A DNA stretch of 64,000 nt from Burkholderia thailandensis E264 (GTDB lineage Bacteria; Pseudomonadota; Gammaproteobacteria; Burkholderiales; Burkholderiaceae), in contig NC_007651.1 in assembly GCF_000012365.1 (NCBI RefSeq), positions 1,674,001 to 1,738,000 of the forward strand, read 5' to 3'. The notes beneath the pieces were generated by a model, which saw only the letters and a program-made list of their open reading frames with translations, did not search any database and was not told the DNA's origin. Shown here piece after piece: positions 47,799 through 56,272 of this stretch. Each line of letters opens with the position of its first letter. Within the stretch, counting starts at the first letter, position 1. The translations under genes and the position numbers were made by a program.

Positions 47799-48155
47799 AT
47801 GGACGGGGTCTTTCTGCGTTTCTACGTACACGAGAATCACCGGCTGCACTGGAAGCCACTCTGGGAGTGGCTGCTCGAGGAAGCAAACCGGATGGGCATC
47901 GCGGGCGGCTCCGCGTTTCGCGCGATGGCGGGATTCGGCCAGCACCGGGTGCTGCACGAGGATCGCTTCTTCGAGCTGCAGGGGTCGCTTGCGATCGAGG
48001 TCGAATTCGTCGTCACGGAGGACGAGGCGCGGCGGCTCATCGAGCGCGTGTCGCGCGAGAAGGTGCGCGCGTTCTACGCGACGATTCCCGCGCACCTCGG
48101 CGTGATCGACAATCTCGGCGACGGCGCGCCCGGCGCCGGGCCGCAAGAGGGGTAG
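47799..48155 (+). CDS. DUF190 family protein
   Basis: A 118-residue cytoplasmic protein of the DUF190 family, whose members have a PII-like ferredoxin fold and are often encoded next to crcB. Motifs: LRFYVHENHRLHWKPLWEWLLEEANRMGIAGGSAFRAMAGFG and a central VEFVVTEDEARRLIERV. The arrangement suggests a regulator or accessory factor of the fluoride channel; that is inference. The last 12 residues are a Gly/Ala tail. Confidence 0.85.
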   Translation: MDGVFLRFYVHENHRLHWKPLWEWLLEEANRMGIAGGSAFRAMAGFGQHRVLHEDRFFELQGSLAIEVEFVVTEDEARRLIERVSREKVRAFYATIPAHLGVIDNLGDGAPGAGPQEG

Positions 48156-48170
48156 CGCGCCGGACGGCGG

Positions 48171-48734
48171 TCAGATGCCGAACAGCGTGAGCGACACCGC
48201 CGCGCGCGTGACGATCATGATCAGCACCTGAACGATCACGAACAGCAGGATCGGCGACAGATCGATGCCACCCAGATGCGGAATCAGCCGGCGCAGCGGG
48301 TTCAGGAACGGCGCCGTCAACTGATACAGGATCGCCATCGCGGGCGAGCGCGGATTCAGCCACGACAGCAGCGCCATCAGGATTGTCAGCCACAGCACGA
48401 GGTTGAGCGCCCACTTGACGACGGTCAGCAGCGTGACGACGAGGATCGTCGGGATGATCGCGAGCGCGTCGACGCCCGCCATCGTCACCATCAGCACGAC
48501 ATAGACGAGCGACGTGACGACGGCCGCGACGACGCTCGCCCAGTCGATTCCGCGCACGCCCGGGACAATGTGCCGCAGCGGCAGCACAAGCCAGTTGGTC
48601 ACTTGCAGCACGGCTTGCGTGACGGGGTTGTACGGCGGCACGCGCACGGCCTGCAGCCAGACGCGCAGGATCAATGCGGCGCCGAACAATGTGAAGACGG
48701 TATTGAGCAGAAAACGGGCGATCTCGCCGAACAT
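48171..48734 (-). CDS. YggT-family integral membrane protein
   Basis: A 187-residue protein containing two YggT repeats: FLLNTVFTLFGAALILRVWLQAVRVPPYNPVTQAVLQVTNWLVLPLRHIVPG (residues 7-58) and the matching second copy LVLWLTILMALLSWLNPRSPAMAILYQLTAPFLNPLRRLIPHLGGID (~112-158). The repeats are joined by two more membrane segments. YggT proteins are linked to osmotic balance or cell-envelope functions. It lies 84 bp downstream of the DUF2520 protein gene on the same strand; in many proteobacteria yggT follows proC, and the DUF2520 Rossmann protein is related to ProC. Confidence 0.9.
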   Translation of the reverse strand: MFGEIARFLLNTVFTLFGAALILRVWLQAVRVPPYNPVTQAVLQVTNWLVLPLRHIVPGVRGIDWASVVAAVVTSLVYVVLMVTMAGVDALAIIPTILVVTLLTVVKWALNLVLWLTILMALLSWLNPRSPAMAILYQLTAPFLNPLRRLIPHLGGIDLSPILLFVIVQVLIMIVTRAAVSLTLFGI

Positions 48735-48818
48735 CTTTGAATCCTTTTCGTTATCCAGTCCAGTCGGGTAGCGTGCTAACGCCGCCCTCTCGGGCGGCGT
48801 GCATCGGGCGTCACCTTA

Positions 48819-49817
48819 TCACGGCTCGTCGCGGGCGGGGCGTGCGAGGTCGAGCGAACGGGCGAGCGATGCGTCGAGCGCGTGCTCGAGCGCGTCGAGC
48901 GACGGGGGCGGCGACGCGCGCCTGCGCGCGAGCGCGACCGCGCGGCGAGTGTGGAGCGCGTAGAACGCCGCGTGATCGCCGCCGCGCGATTCGAGCAGCG
49001 CGAGCTGCCGCTCGACGATGCCGACGTCGCCGCGCGACACGGGCCCCGCGAGCGCGTTCGCGAGCCCCTTGTCGCGCGCGGTCTCGACCGTGCCGGCGAG
49101 CATCGGCAACAGCGCGCGCAGCGCGTCGTCCTCGGCGAAGCCGAGCGTGCGCCACAGCTCGACGCATTCGGCGAGGTTGCAGAGCGCGAAGCTCGCCGCA
49201 TAGTTCGCGGCCGCGTGATAGAGCATCCGGCCGCCCGCCGGGATCGACAGAGGATGGCACCCGAGCGCCGCGGCGAGCGCGACGAGCGTGTGCTTCAGCG
49301 CGCCGTCGGCTTCGATCGTCACCGAGCAGCCGTCGATTCGCGCGAGATCGGCGCCGCCGCCGCCGAACAGGTAGAGCGGATGGAAGCCGCCCGTCGCCGC
49401 GCCTTGCGCGCGTGCGGAATCGAGCAGATCGACGCTCGACGCGCCGCTGCAATGCACGAGCGCCTGGCCGCCGGCGCGAGCCGGCGCGAAGCGCAGCTCG
49501 GCGGCGATTCGGCCGAGCGCGTCGTCGGGCGTGGCGACGAAGATCAGGTCGGCGGCGTCGACGACCGCCTGCGGCAAATCGAGCGCGGCGCAGCGCGCGC
49601 GGCCGGCGGGCGCGGCGGCCGGCGGGGCGTCACGTAGGGCGCCATCGTGTGCGGTTCGTTCGGCGTCGATTTGCGCCGCGAGCGCGGCGGCGGACGCGCC
49701 CGAGCGGCTCGCGATCGCCGCGACGTCATACCCGGCGCGCGCGAAGCGGCGGGCGACGCAGCGCGCCAGGCGGCCGGCGCCGATGAAGCCGATGCGGGGC
49801 GTAGCGGAAAGGGGCAT
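48819..49817 (-). CDS. Rossmann-fold/DUF2520 oxidoreductase-like protein
   Basis: A 332-residue protein. RIGFIGAGRLARCVARRFARAGYDVAAIASRS is an N-terminal NAD(P)-binding Rossmann motif (~8-40), VDAADLIFVATPDDALGRIAAEL follows (~88), then VHCSGASSVDLLDSARAQGAATGGFHPLYLF. The helical C-terminal half (DUF2520) has MLYHAAANYAASFALCNLAECVELW. It resembles pyrroline-5-carboxylate reductase and 6-phosphogluconate dehydrogenase folds; the substrate is unknown. Gene order with yggT echoes the proC-yggT pairing. Confidence 0.85.
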   Translation of the reverse strand: MPLSATPRIGFIGAGRLARCVARRFARAGYDVAAIASRSGASAAALAAQIDAERTAHDGALRDAPPAAAPAGRARCAALDLPQAVVDAADLIFVATPDDALGRIAAELRFAPARAGGQALVHCSGASSVDLLDSARAQGAATGGFHPLYLFGGGGADLARIDGCSVTIEADGALKHTLVALAAALGCHPLSIPAGGRMLYHAAANYAASFALCNLAECVELWRTLGFAEDDALRALLPMLAGTVETARDKGLANALAGPVSRGDVGIVERQLALLESRGGDHAAFYALHTRRAVALARRRASPPPSLDALEHALDASLARSLDLARPARDEP

Positions 49818-50242
49818 GGAAGCGATCCGTCATCTGCGGGAAACCGTCAGTATCGCGTATTCGGCCGCGACGGCGTTCTGTCTGACCCCCAAAGCGGCTT
49901 CGATGATGGGGGCGGAGCGCGAGGCCGCGTCCCGGCGTGTCGCGCCGTCCACATACTGTCTCTAATTTGTAATCGTTCATTACCGCGAGCCGAACGGGCG
50001 GCGCGGCGGCGCGCGCGCCGCCGCCCGCGATTTCTCGCGATCCGTCGAACGGCCGCCGGGCCGCGCCCGCATCGCCGCATCCGGCCGTGCGCGCCGCCGC
50101 GCCTCCAGGCTTTGTGCAATTGCAATTTGCAACAAATGGGCGTGGCTCGCGATTCCGGATTTCGCTACATTCGTCTCATGCGGCAAAGATGCCGTCGCTG
50201 TCGATACGGCGAGCGCTGCCGCCCGCCGTCAGGAGAACCAAA
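49818..50242. other. Intergenic region with two palindromes
   Basis: A 425-bp divergent gap without a gene. It contains GTAAT-CGTTC-ATTAC (49969-49983), a perfect five-base-arm palindrome typical of a dimeric repressor site, and an imperfect inverted repeat TTTGTGCAA...TTGCAACAAA (50111-50136). The latter lies ~110 bp before the small secreted protein gene and could be its operator. Confidence 0.5.
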
Positions 50243-50536
50243 GTGAACAAGCTCGTTTCGTTGATCGCCGTCGCGGCACTGGGCCTCGGGGCTGCGAGCG
50301 CCGCCGAGGCGCACGTGTCGATCGGTGTCGGCATCGGGGTGCCGATCGCGCCGGCGTACCCGGTCTACGCCGCGCCGCCGCCCGTTTATTACGCACCGCC
50401 CCCGCCGCCCGTCGTCTACGCGCCGGCGCCCGTGTACTATGGGCCGCCTGCCGTCGTGGTCGGCGGCGGCTATTACGGCCGCCCGTACTGGCGTCACCAC
50501 CGCGGCTACTACGGCCGTCCGTACTGGCGCTACTGA
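50243..50536 (+). CDS. Small exported Pro/Tyr/Gly-rich protein
   Basis: A 97-residue secreted protein. The GTG start at 50243 has AGGAGAACCAA directly upstream. Residues 1-23 are a signal peptide (LVSLIAVAALGLGAASAAEA). The mature part is low-complexity: YAAPPPVYYAPPPPPVVYAP, then two copies of GYYGRPYWR. Similar short PxVYYxP/GYYGRPYW proteins are common in Burkholderia and are thought to be surface or periplasmic; no function is known. Confidence 0.8.
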   Translation: MNKLVSLIAVAALGLGAASAAEAHVSIGVGIGVPIAPAYPVYAAPPPVYYAPPPPPVVYAPAPVYYGPPAVVVGGGYYGRPYWRHHRGYYGRPYWRY

Positions 50537-50698
50537 TTGACGACGTCGGCGCGCCGCCCGGCCGGCGGCGGGGCCGACGCTACGGCGCGTCACGGCGATG
50601 GCCGTGCCGCGCCGTTTTCTTTTTCGGCCGCTGCGCGAGTCGGGCGAAGCTGGGACAATGACCGCTTCTTTGTCCAATGCGTTTTCGCACTCGCTGCC

Positions 50699-51682
50699 AT
50701 GTCTGCTCAACCCGCCTCCGACCTCGTTCTCCCGACCTTCGACGACGTGACCGACGCAGCCGCCCGGCTCGCCGGCGTCGCGCATCGCACGCCCGTTTTC
50801 ACGTCCGGCACGGCCGACGCGCGCACGGGCGCGACGATCTTCTTCAAATGCGAGAACTTCCAGCGGATGGGCGCGTTCAAGTTTCGCGGCGCGTACAACG
50901 CGATTTCGCACTTCGACGCCGAGCAGCGCCGTGCGGGCGTGCTCACGTATTCGTCGGGCAACCATGCGCAGGCGATCGCGCTCGCCGCGCGCCTCGCGGG
51001 CATTCACGCGACGATCGTGATGCCGCACGACGCGCCCGCCGCGAAGGTCGCGGCGACGAAGGGCTACGGCGGCGAAGTCATCACCTACGATCGCTACACG
51101 GAAAGCCGGGAGGAGATCGGCGCGCGGCTCGCGCAGGAGCGCGGCATGACGCTCGTGCCGCCGTACGACCATCCGCACGTGATCGCCGGGCAGGGGACGG
51201 CCGCGAAAGAGTTGATCGACGAAGTCGGCGAGATCGACATGCTCGTCGCGCCGCTCGGCGGCGGCGGGCTGATCGCGGGCACCGCGTTGTCGGCGGCCGC
51301 GCTGTCGGCGGGCTGCGCGGTGATCGGCGTCGAGCCGGAGGCGGGCAACGATGCGCAGCAGTCGCTCGAGCGCGGCGAGGTCGTGCACATTCCGGTGCCG
51401 CGGACGATCGCGGACGGCGCGGCGTCCACGCACGTCGGTGCATACAACTTTCCGATCATCCAGCGGCTCGTCAAGCGGATCGTCACGGCGAGCGACGCGC
51501 AACTCGTCGACACGATGCGTTTCTTCGCGCAGCGGATGAAGATGGTCGTCGAGCCGACCGGCTGTCTCGGCGCGGCGGCAGTGCTCGACGGCGTGCTGCC
51601 CGTCGCGGGCAAGCGCGTCGGCGTGATCCTGAGCGGCGGCAACGTCGATCTCGCGCGCTACGGCGAGTTCCTGCGCGGGTGA
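50699..51682 (+). CDS. Threonine/serine dehydratase-like PLP enzyme (serine racemase fold)
   Basis: A 327-residue fold-type II PLP enzyme. KCENFQRMGAFKFRGAYNAI holds the Schiff-base lysine (~60), YSSGNHAQAIALAAR binds the substrate carboxylate (~85), VAPLGGGGLIAGTAL is the PLP-phosphate tetraglycine loop (~182), and GVILSGGNVDLARY the C-terminal serine that holds the pyridine nitrogen. There is no ACT regulatory domain, so it is the catabolic threonine dehydratase, hydroxyaspartate ammonia-lyase or serine racemase type. ATG at 50699 is preferred; the upstream frame is unlike the family. Confidence 0.87.
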   Translation: MSAQPASDLVLPTFDDVTDAAARLAGVAHRTPVFTSGTADARTGATIFFKCENFQRMGAFKFRGAYNAISHFDAEQRRAGVLTYSSGNHAQAIALAARLAGIHATIVMPHDAPAAKVAATKGYGGEVITYDRYTESREEIGARLAQERGMTLVPPYDHPHVIAGQGTAAKELIDEVGEIDMLVAPLGGGGLIAGTALSAAALSAGCAVIGVEPEAGNDAQQSLERGEVVHIPVPRTIADGAASTHVGAYNFPIIQRLVKRIVTASDAQLVDTMRFFAQRMKMVVEPTGCLGAAAVLDGVLPVAGKRVGVILSGGNVDLARYGEFLRG

Positions 51683-51756
51683 GCGTGGATGCGGACGGCG
51701 CGGCGGCGCGCAACGCGTCGCCCGCCCGCGAGGGCGTCAAGCCGCGCCGCGTTGCC

Positions 51757-52434
51757 TCAAGCCGCCGCGTTCAGAATCAGGTCGCGATAACCGCCGGCGA
51801 TCACGCTATACGAGAAGTAAGCAAAAAGCAGCGCCGACACGACGTGGCACGCGCGCATCAGCCCCGCGCCCGCGCGCTTGCGGCCCTGGCTCGCGAGCGT
51901 GCAGAGAAAGAGCGTCCACGCGAGCCCGCCGAGGAAGAAGCCCGACAGGAACACCGATGCGCTCGCGGGCGTCGTCGCGCCGGCCTTCGCGATCAACGCG
52001 CCGCCGACCGCCGCGAACCACAGGATCGCCGACGGCGACGACATCGCGAGCAGCATGCCGCGCGCGAAGTTGCGCCACGTGCCCTTTCGGGCAAGGGCGG
52101 CGGGCGCGTCGTCGCCGATGTCGCGCGCCGGCTCGGGAAAGAGCGCCTCGCGCGCCATCTTCCACGTGAGGAACAGCAGCATCGCGCCGCCGCCGAGCCA
52201 CACGACCCAGCGCACGGCCTCGAACCGCAGCAGCACGGCCATGCCGGCGAGCGCGAGCGCCGCATAGACGAGGTCGCCGACGCACGAGCCGACGCCGAGC
52301 CAGAAGCCCGGCTTGAATCCGTGCGATAGCGTGAGCGACAGCATCGCGACGTTCACGAGGCCGATGTCGAGACACAGGGAAAGCGACAGGAAAAAGCCGT
52401 CGGACAACATCGACGTGGGGGCGAAGCTCATCAT
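51757..52434 (-). CDS. LysE/RhtB-family amino-acid exporter
   Basis: A 225-residue membrane protein with six hydrophobic segments. GFFLSLSLCLDIGLVNVAMLSLTLSHGFKPGFWLGVGSCVGDLVYAALALAG is the family start, and a P-G-P-like turn is replaced by DIGLVN. FARGMLLAMSSPSAILWFAAVGG (~120) is the second conserved block. It probably exports an amino acid or related compound. Two adjacent start codons exist (52434, 52431). It lies 37 bp after ubiD on the same strand. Confidence 0.85.
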   Translation of the reverse strand: MMSFAPTSMLSDGFFLSLSLCLDIGLVNVAMLSLTLSHGFKPGFWLGVGSCVGDLVYAALALAGMAVLLRFEAVRWVVWLGGGAMLLFLTWKMAREALFPEPARDIGDDAPAALARKGTWRNFARGMLLAMSSPSAILWFAAVGGALIAKAGATTPASASVFLSGFFLGGLAWTLFLCTLASQGRKRAGAGLMRACHVVSALLFAYFSYSVIAGGYRDLILNAAA

Positions 52435-52471
52435 GTGCGGTTGTTGTTGAACATGTTCGGCGCCCACGCGT

Positions 52472-54031
52472 TCACGACAGGCCGATTTCGGTCCACAGAC
52501 GATCGACGCGCGCTTTCACGGCGGCGTCCATCTCGATCGGCCGGCCCCATTCGCGCTGGGTTTCGCCCGGCCACTTGTTGGTCGCGTCGAGCCCCATCTT
52601 CGAGCCGAGGCCGGCGACGGGCGACGCGAAATCGAGGTAGTCGATCGGCGTGTTCTCGACGAGCACCGTGTCGCGCGCGGGATCGACGCGTGTCGTGATC
52701 GCCCAGATCACTTCCTTCCAGTCGCGCACGTTCACGTCCTCGTCGACGACGACGATGAACTTCGTATACATGAACTGCCGCAGGAAGCTCCAGACACCGA
52801 ACATCACGCGCTTCGCGTGGCCCGCGTAGCTCTTCTTCATCTGGACGATCGCCATCCGGTAGCTGCATCCCTCGGGCGGCAGATAGAAGTCAGTGATCTC
52901 GGAGAACTGCTTCTGCAGCAGCGGCACGAACACCTCGTTCAGCGCGACGCCGAGCACCGCCGGCTCGTCGGGCGGCTTGCCGGTGTACGTCGAGTGATAG
53001 ATCGCGTCGCGGCGCATCGTGATCCGCTCGACCGTGAAGACCGGAAACCACTCTTGCTCGTTGTAGTAGCCGGTGTGGTCGCCGTACGGGCCTTCGAGCG
53101 CATGCTCGTAGCCGGCTGCGGCGCCCGCCGTCGGCCTTGGCGGCGCGCCCTCGGGCGCCGGCGCGGGCGCGCCTTGCTGCGGGTGAATGAAGCCTTCGAG
53201 CACGATTTCCGCGCGCGCCGGCACCTGCAGCGTGTCGACGCCGGGCGTCAGGCATTTCGCGAGCTCGGTGCGCGCGCCGCGCAGCAGGCCCGCGAACTGG
53301 TATTCGGACAGCGTGTCGGGCACGGGCGTGACGGCGCCGAGCGCTGTCGCCGGATCGGCGCCGAGCACGACGGCGACGGGATAGGGCTGGCCCGGATGCT
53401 TCAGCGCGAATTCGCGGAAGTCGAGTGCGCCGCCGCGATGCGCGAGCCAGCGCATGATCAGTTTGTTGCGTCCGATCAGTTGCTGCCGGTAGATGCCGAG
53501 ATTCTGGCGCGTCTTGTTCGGTCCGCGCGTGACGGTCAGGCCCCACGTGAGCAGCGGCCCGGCGTCGCCTGGCCAGCAGGTCTGGATCGGCAGCTTGTGC
53601 AGATCGACGTCGTCGCCTTCCCAGACGATCTCCTGGCACGGCGGCGCGGACACCGTCTTCGGGCCCATGTCCCACACGGCCTTCGCGAGCGATAGCAGCT
53701 TGCCGGCATCCTTCAGGCTCTTCGGCGGATCGGGCTCCTTGAGCGCGGACAGCAGGCGGCCGATGTCGCGCAGCGACGCGAGCGTCGCGTTGTCGTCGGC
53801 GTCGACGCCCATCCCGAGCGCGACGCGCCGCGGCGTGCCGAACAGGTTGCCGAGCACCGGAAACCGGTAGCCGTCCGGCGCATCGAACAGCAGTGCGGGA
53901 CCGCCCGCGCGCAGCACGCGGTCGCAGAGTTCGGTCATTTCGAGGGCGGGCGACACGGGCTGCGTGATGCGTCGCAATTCGCCGCGCTGCTCGAGGCTGT
54001 GGATGAAATCGCGTAAGTCTTTGTATTTCAT
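52472..54031 (-). CDS. ubiD: 4-hydroxy-3-polyprenylbenzoate decarboxylase
   Basis: A 519-residue UbiD, the prenyl-FMN-dependent decarboxylase of ubiquinone synthesis. [22 protein letters not shown] is the standard start; [26 protein letters not shown] (~150) and [25 protein letters not shown] (~175) bind metal and cofactor. [23 protein letters not shown] (~325) contains the active-site Glu. Just before that, an Ala/Pro-rich insert ([21 protein letters not shown], near residues 295-318) lengthens the protein compared with E. coli UbiD (497 aa). ATG at 54031 begins the family. Confidence 0.95.
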   Translation of the reverse strand: MKYKDLRDFIHSLEQRGELRRITQPVSPALEMTELCDRVLRAGGPALLFDAPDGYRFPVLGNLFGTPRRVALGMGVDADDNATLASLRDIGRLLSALKEPDPPKSLKDAGKLLSLAKAVWDMGPKTVSAPPCQEIVWEGDDVDLHKLPIQTCWPGDAGPLLTWGLTVTRGPNKTRQNLGIYRQQLIGRNKLIMRWLAHRGGALDFREFALKHPGQPYPVAVVLGADPATALGAVTPVPDTLSEYQFAGLLRGARTELAKCLTPGVDTLQVPARAEIVLEGFIHPQQGAPAPAPEGAPPRPTAGAAAGYEHALEGPYGDHTGYYNEQEWFPVFTVERITMRRDAIYHSTYTGKPPDEPAVLGVALNEVFVPLLQKQFSEITDFYLPPEGCSYRMAIVQMKKSYAGHAKRVMFGVWSFLRQFMYTKFIVVVDEDVNVRDWKEVIWAITTRVDPARDTVLVENTPIDYLDFASPVAGLGSKMGLDATNKWPGETQREWGRPIEMDAAVKARVDRLWTEIGLS

Positions 54032-54243
54032 GAAGGATGTCCGGGCCGCGCGCGACAGGCGGCGGCGATGGGGGCGGCGCATGGAGCACGCCCGGAAGCG
54101 AGCGCCGATTTTACCCGGCCGGACGGCCAGGCGATGAAAATGTAAAAAATGGAGGCGGATCCGAACGCTAGACGGCACGCGGCTTTCGATTCCGGCTCGT
54201 AACAAATCATTACTTTTTGTTATGACATTGTATTTCTATAGTG
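54032..54243. other. Upstream region of ubiD
   Basis: A 212-bp non-coding stretch between ubiD and the candidate small RNA promoter. Its last part (54,190-54,243) is AT-rich with TTACTTTTTGTTATGACATTG, which may contribute an UP-like element to the downstream promoter. Nothing else is recognised. Confidence 0.4.
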
Positions 54244-54271
54244 TTGACGATCTATAAAACCCTGCTAGAAT
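54244..54271 (+). promoter_or_regulatory. Sigma-70 promoter of candidate small RNA
   Basis: TTGACG (54244-54249; 5/6) is separated by 16 bp from TAGAAT (54266-54271; 5/6), in an AT-rich setting rare in this genome. Transcription should begin near 54278. Confidence 0.65.
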
Positions 54272-54277
54272 CCGCTC

Positions 54278-54416
54278 ACATTGGTTGCAGGCCCCTGTAG
54301 TTGAACCATTAATCCCCGGCCCTATAGACGCAACGCGTCACCGTCCGCCGATACCTGCACGGCCTTCTGACGGTTGTTTGTTGTCCTAGCCAGCGCCCAG
54401 TCGACGCTGGTTTTTT
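54278..54416 (+). ncRNA. Candidate small RNA or leader RNA upstream of the lytic transglycosylase gene
   Basis: The ~139-nt segment between a good sigma-70 promoter and a rho-independent terminator has no convincing reading frame or ribosome site. It ends in a hairpin with six Ts. The next gene starts 196 bp downstream, so the RNA could be free-standing, or a premature-termination leader for that gene. No known RNA family was recognised; it does not look like 6S RNA or tmRNA. Confidence 0.55.
54390..54416 (+). terminator. Rho-independent terminator of candidate small RNA
   Basis: Stem CCAGCG (54390-54395) pairs with CGCTGG (54405-54410) around a nine-base loop, followed by six Ts (54411-54416). 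Confidence 0.75.
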
Positions 54417-54611
54417 GCGTGGGAGCCTCGCGCGTCCGCCTGCCGCAAGTGCAGGCCCTGTTTCGACGTGGCTCCGAACGGTACTTATACCGTTTCTCCG
54501 ATACCGATGCGGTCCGACCAAGACGCTCGGTGTCTTGATTCCGCGGCAGCGCGCCATGTCTCGCTTCGAGCAACGAGCGAGCCGCACGAATCATGTCCAT
54601 GGAGGATCTGA

Positions 54612-55715
54612 ATGAACGCTTGGTTAACGTGGCGTCCCAATGAGCGGCATGCGCAGATGTTGCGCGCAGTGCTGCGTCGCGGGACGCGTGTCAGTCACCA
54701 TCTATTCAGCGTGGTCGGTTGCTGTGCGGTAGCGATCGCGCTGGCGCTGTGGCTCCTGCCCAATGTGCGCGGCACGCTTGCGGCGAAAGTGATGCCGTTC
54801 GTGTCGGCCGCGGTTCAGGCCGGCCCGGCGCGCCTGCTGAGCGGCCATCCGCTGCCGACATTCGGTCCGGCGAACGCCGACGAGGGCGAGTCGCTCAACG
54901 CGGACGCGACGCTTTCGGCGACGGCCGCTTCGGCCGATGCCGGCGCGACGCTCGACGCGACGCGCAACGGCCCGTCGCCCGTGTCGCTCGCGAAGCTCAT
55001 TCCGACGCAGCGCGTCGCCGCCGACGCGCGCGACGACCGCGTGCTCGCGTCGAACCGTGAGCAGGCGCTCGTCGCCACCTATCTCGCGCGCCGTTATCGT
55101 GTCGCGCAGGAGCCCGTCGGCCAGTTGGTCAAGGCGGCGTTCCAGACGGGGCGCGACGTCGGGCTCGACCCGCTCCTGATCCTCGCCGTGATGGCGATCG
55201 AATCCGGCTTCAATCCGTATGCCGAAAGTGGCGTCGGGGCGCAGGGGCTGATGCAGGTGATGTCGAAGGTGCATTCGGACAAGTTCGAGTATTTCGGCGG
55301 CACCGACGCGGCGCTGCAGCCGGTCGTCAACATCCAGGTCGGCGCGCTCGTGCTGAAGGACTGCATCGCGCGCGGCGGCTCGCTCGCGGGCGGGCTGCGT
55401 CTGTACGTCGGCGCGACGACGCCCGATGACGGCGGCTACGGCGCAAAGGTGATCGGCGAACGCGACCGGCTGCGCGATGTCGCGCGCGGCCGCAAGGTGT
55501 CGATCTATGCGTCGCAGCAGCCGGCGCAAGGCGCGGTGACGGTGGCGACGGTATCGGCGTCGGGCGCGACGCAAAAGCGCGTGCGCGCGACGCTCGACGG
55601 CGCGCATCCGCTGACCATCAAGGCTGCCGCCGCGCCGAAGGCGCCGCAACAGGACGACGTGAGCGTCGACTCGGCGTCGAAGCATGAAACCGTCGCCGCG
55701 GAGCTCGGCACCTGA
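54612..55715 (+). CDS. Membrane-anchored lytic transglycosylase (SLT domain)
   Basis: A 367-residue envelope protein. A single membrane anchor (SVVGCCAVAIALALWLLP, ~33-50) is followed by a ~90-residue Ala-rich spacer. The SLT/GEWL domain spans ~150-265: VGLDPLLILAVMAIESGFNPYAESGVGAQGLMQVM, with the catalytic Glu in IESGFNP near residue 197. It would cleave peptidoglycan glycan strands to 1,6-anhydro ends. The tail (~300-367) is Ala/Lys-rich. The ATG at 54612 has TGGAGGATCTGA upstream. The long leader between 54417 and 54611 holds several short hairpins (for example ACGGTACTTATACCGT at 54478-54493), so RNA-level control is possible. Confidence 0.88.
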   Translation: MNAWLTWRPNERHAQMLRAVLRRGTRVSHHLFSVVGCCAVAIALALWLLPNVRGTLAAKVMPFVSAAVQAGPARLLSGHPLPTFGPANADEGESLNADATLSATAASADAGATLDATRNGPSPVSLAKLIPTQRVAADARDDRVLASNREQALVATYLARRYRVAQEPVGQLVKAAFQTGRDVGLDPLLILAVMAIESGFNPYAESGVGAQGLMQVMSKVHSDKFEYFGGTDAALQPVVNIQVGALVLKDCIARGGSLAGGLRLYVGATTPDDGGYGAKVIGERDRLRDVARGRKVSIYASQQPAQGAVTVATVSASGATQKRVRATLDGAHPLTIKAAAAPKAPQQDDVSVDSASKHETVAAELGT

Positions 55716-56272
55716 CGAAGCGGATCGGCGCGTGCCGGAGCAGTCGGTCGCTTCAGCGGCTGCGGTCGCTGCGGTCGTGAGCCGGACATCGAATATTGGA
55801 CATCATTGAAAAGGCCGGGCCTGCGTCGAGCAGGCGCCGGCTTTTTCCGTTTGAGGGAGCGGTGTTTGCGGGGCAGTGTTTGGCGCAACTAACGGCAAGA
55901 TGGGCGCTGGCGGCTGCGACGGATGGCGACGAATCGTTGAGTCTGTGGTGGCGTCGCGGCTGGTTCGCGGATTAGGCTGAAGTCCGAGTCAGGAGCGCTG
56001 ATCTTGGGGCCGAAATCGGAATCTCAAACCGGACATGCCGAACGCCATACTTGGCCGCCAATGCAGCGCGGTGCACAGTTGAGCGAACGCTGCGGCGACT
56101 GAAGTGACCCGGCAAAGACCCAAACGGACAACGATGAAATGCCGCCGCGAATGAAGCGGGGCGTGCGATATGACAAGGTGGGGGCGCGACGAGCGAAATC
56201 GGCGGCAACGAACGTCGGCCTCCAACGCATCGGTTGGAGGCCGCGCGGGCGGGCGCCGAGGCGGCCCGCCGT
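55716..56272. other. Intergenic region between converging genes
   Basis: A 557-bp gap between the transglycosylase (+) and an aminotransferase (-). The terminator at 55809-55846 is the only clear element. The rest (55,850-56,270) shows short open frames on the minus strand without recognisable motifs and looks like non-coding or decayed sequence. Confidence 0.5.
55809..55846 (+). terminator. Rho-independent terminator after lytic transglycosylase gene
   Basis: GAAAAGGCCGGGCCTGC-GTCGA-GCAGGCGCCGGCTTTTT forms a long GC-rich hairpin with one mismatch, followed by five Ts; the A-run before it would let it work in both directions. Confidence 0.9.
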
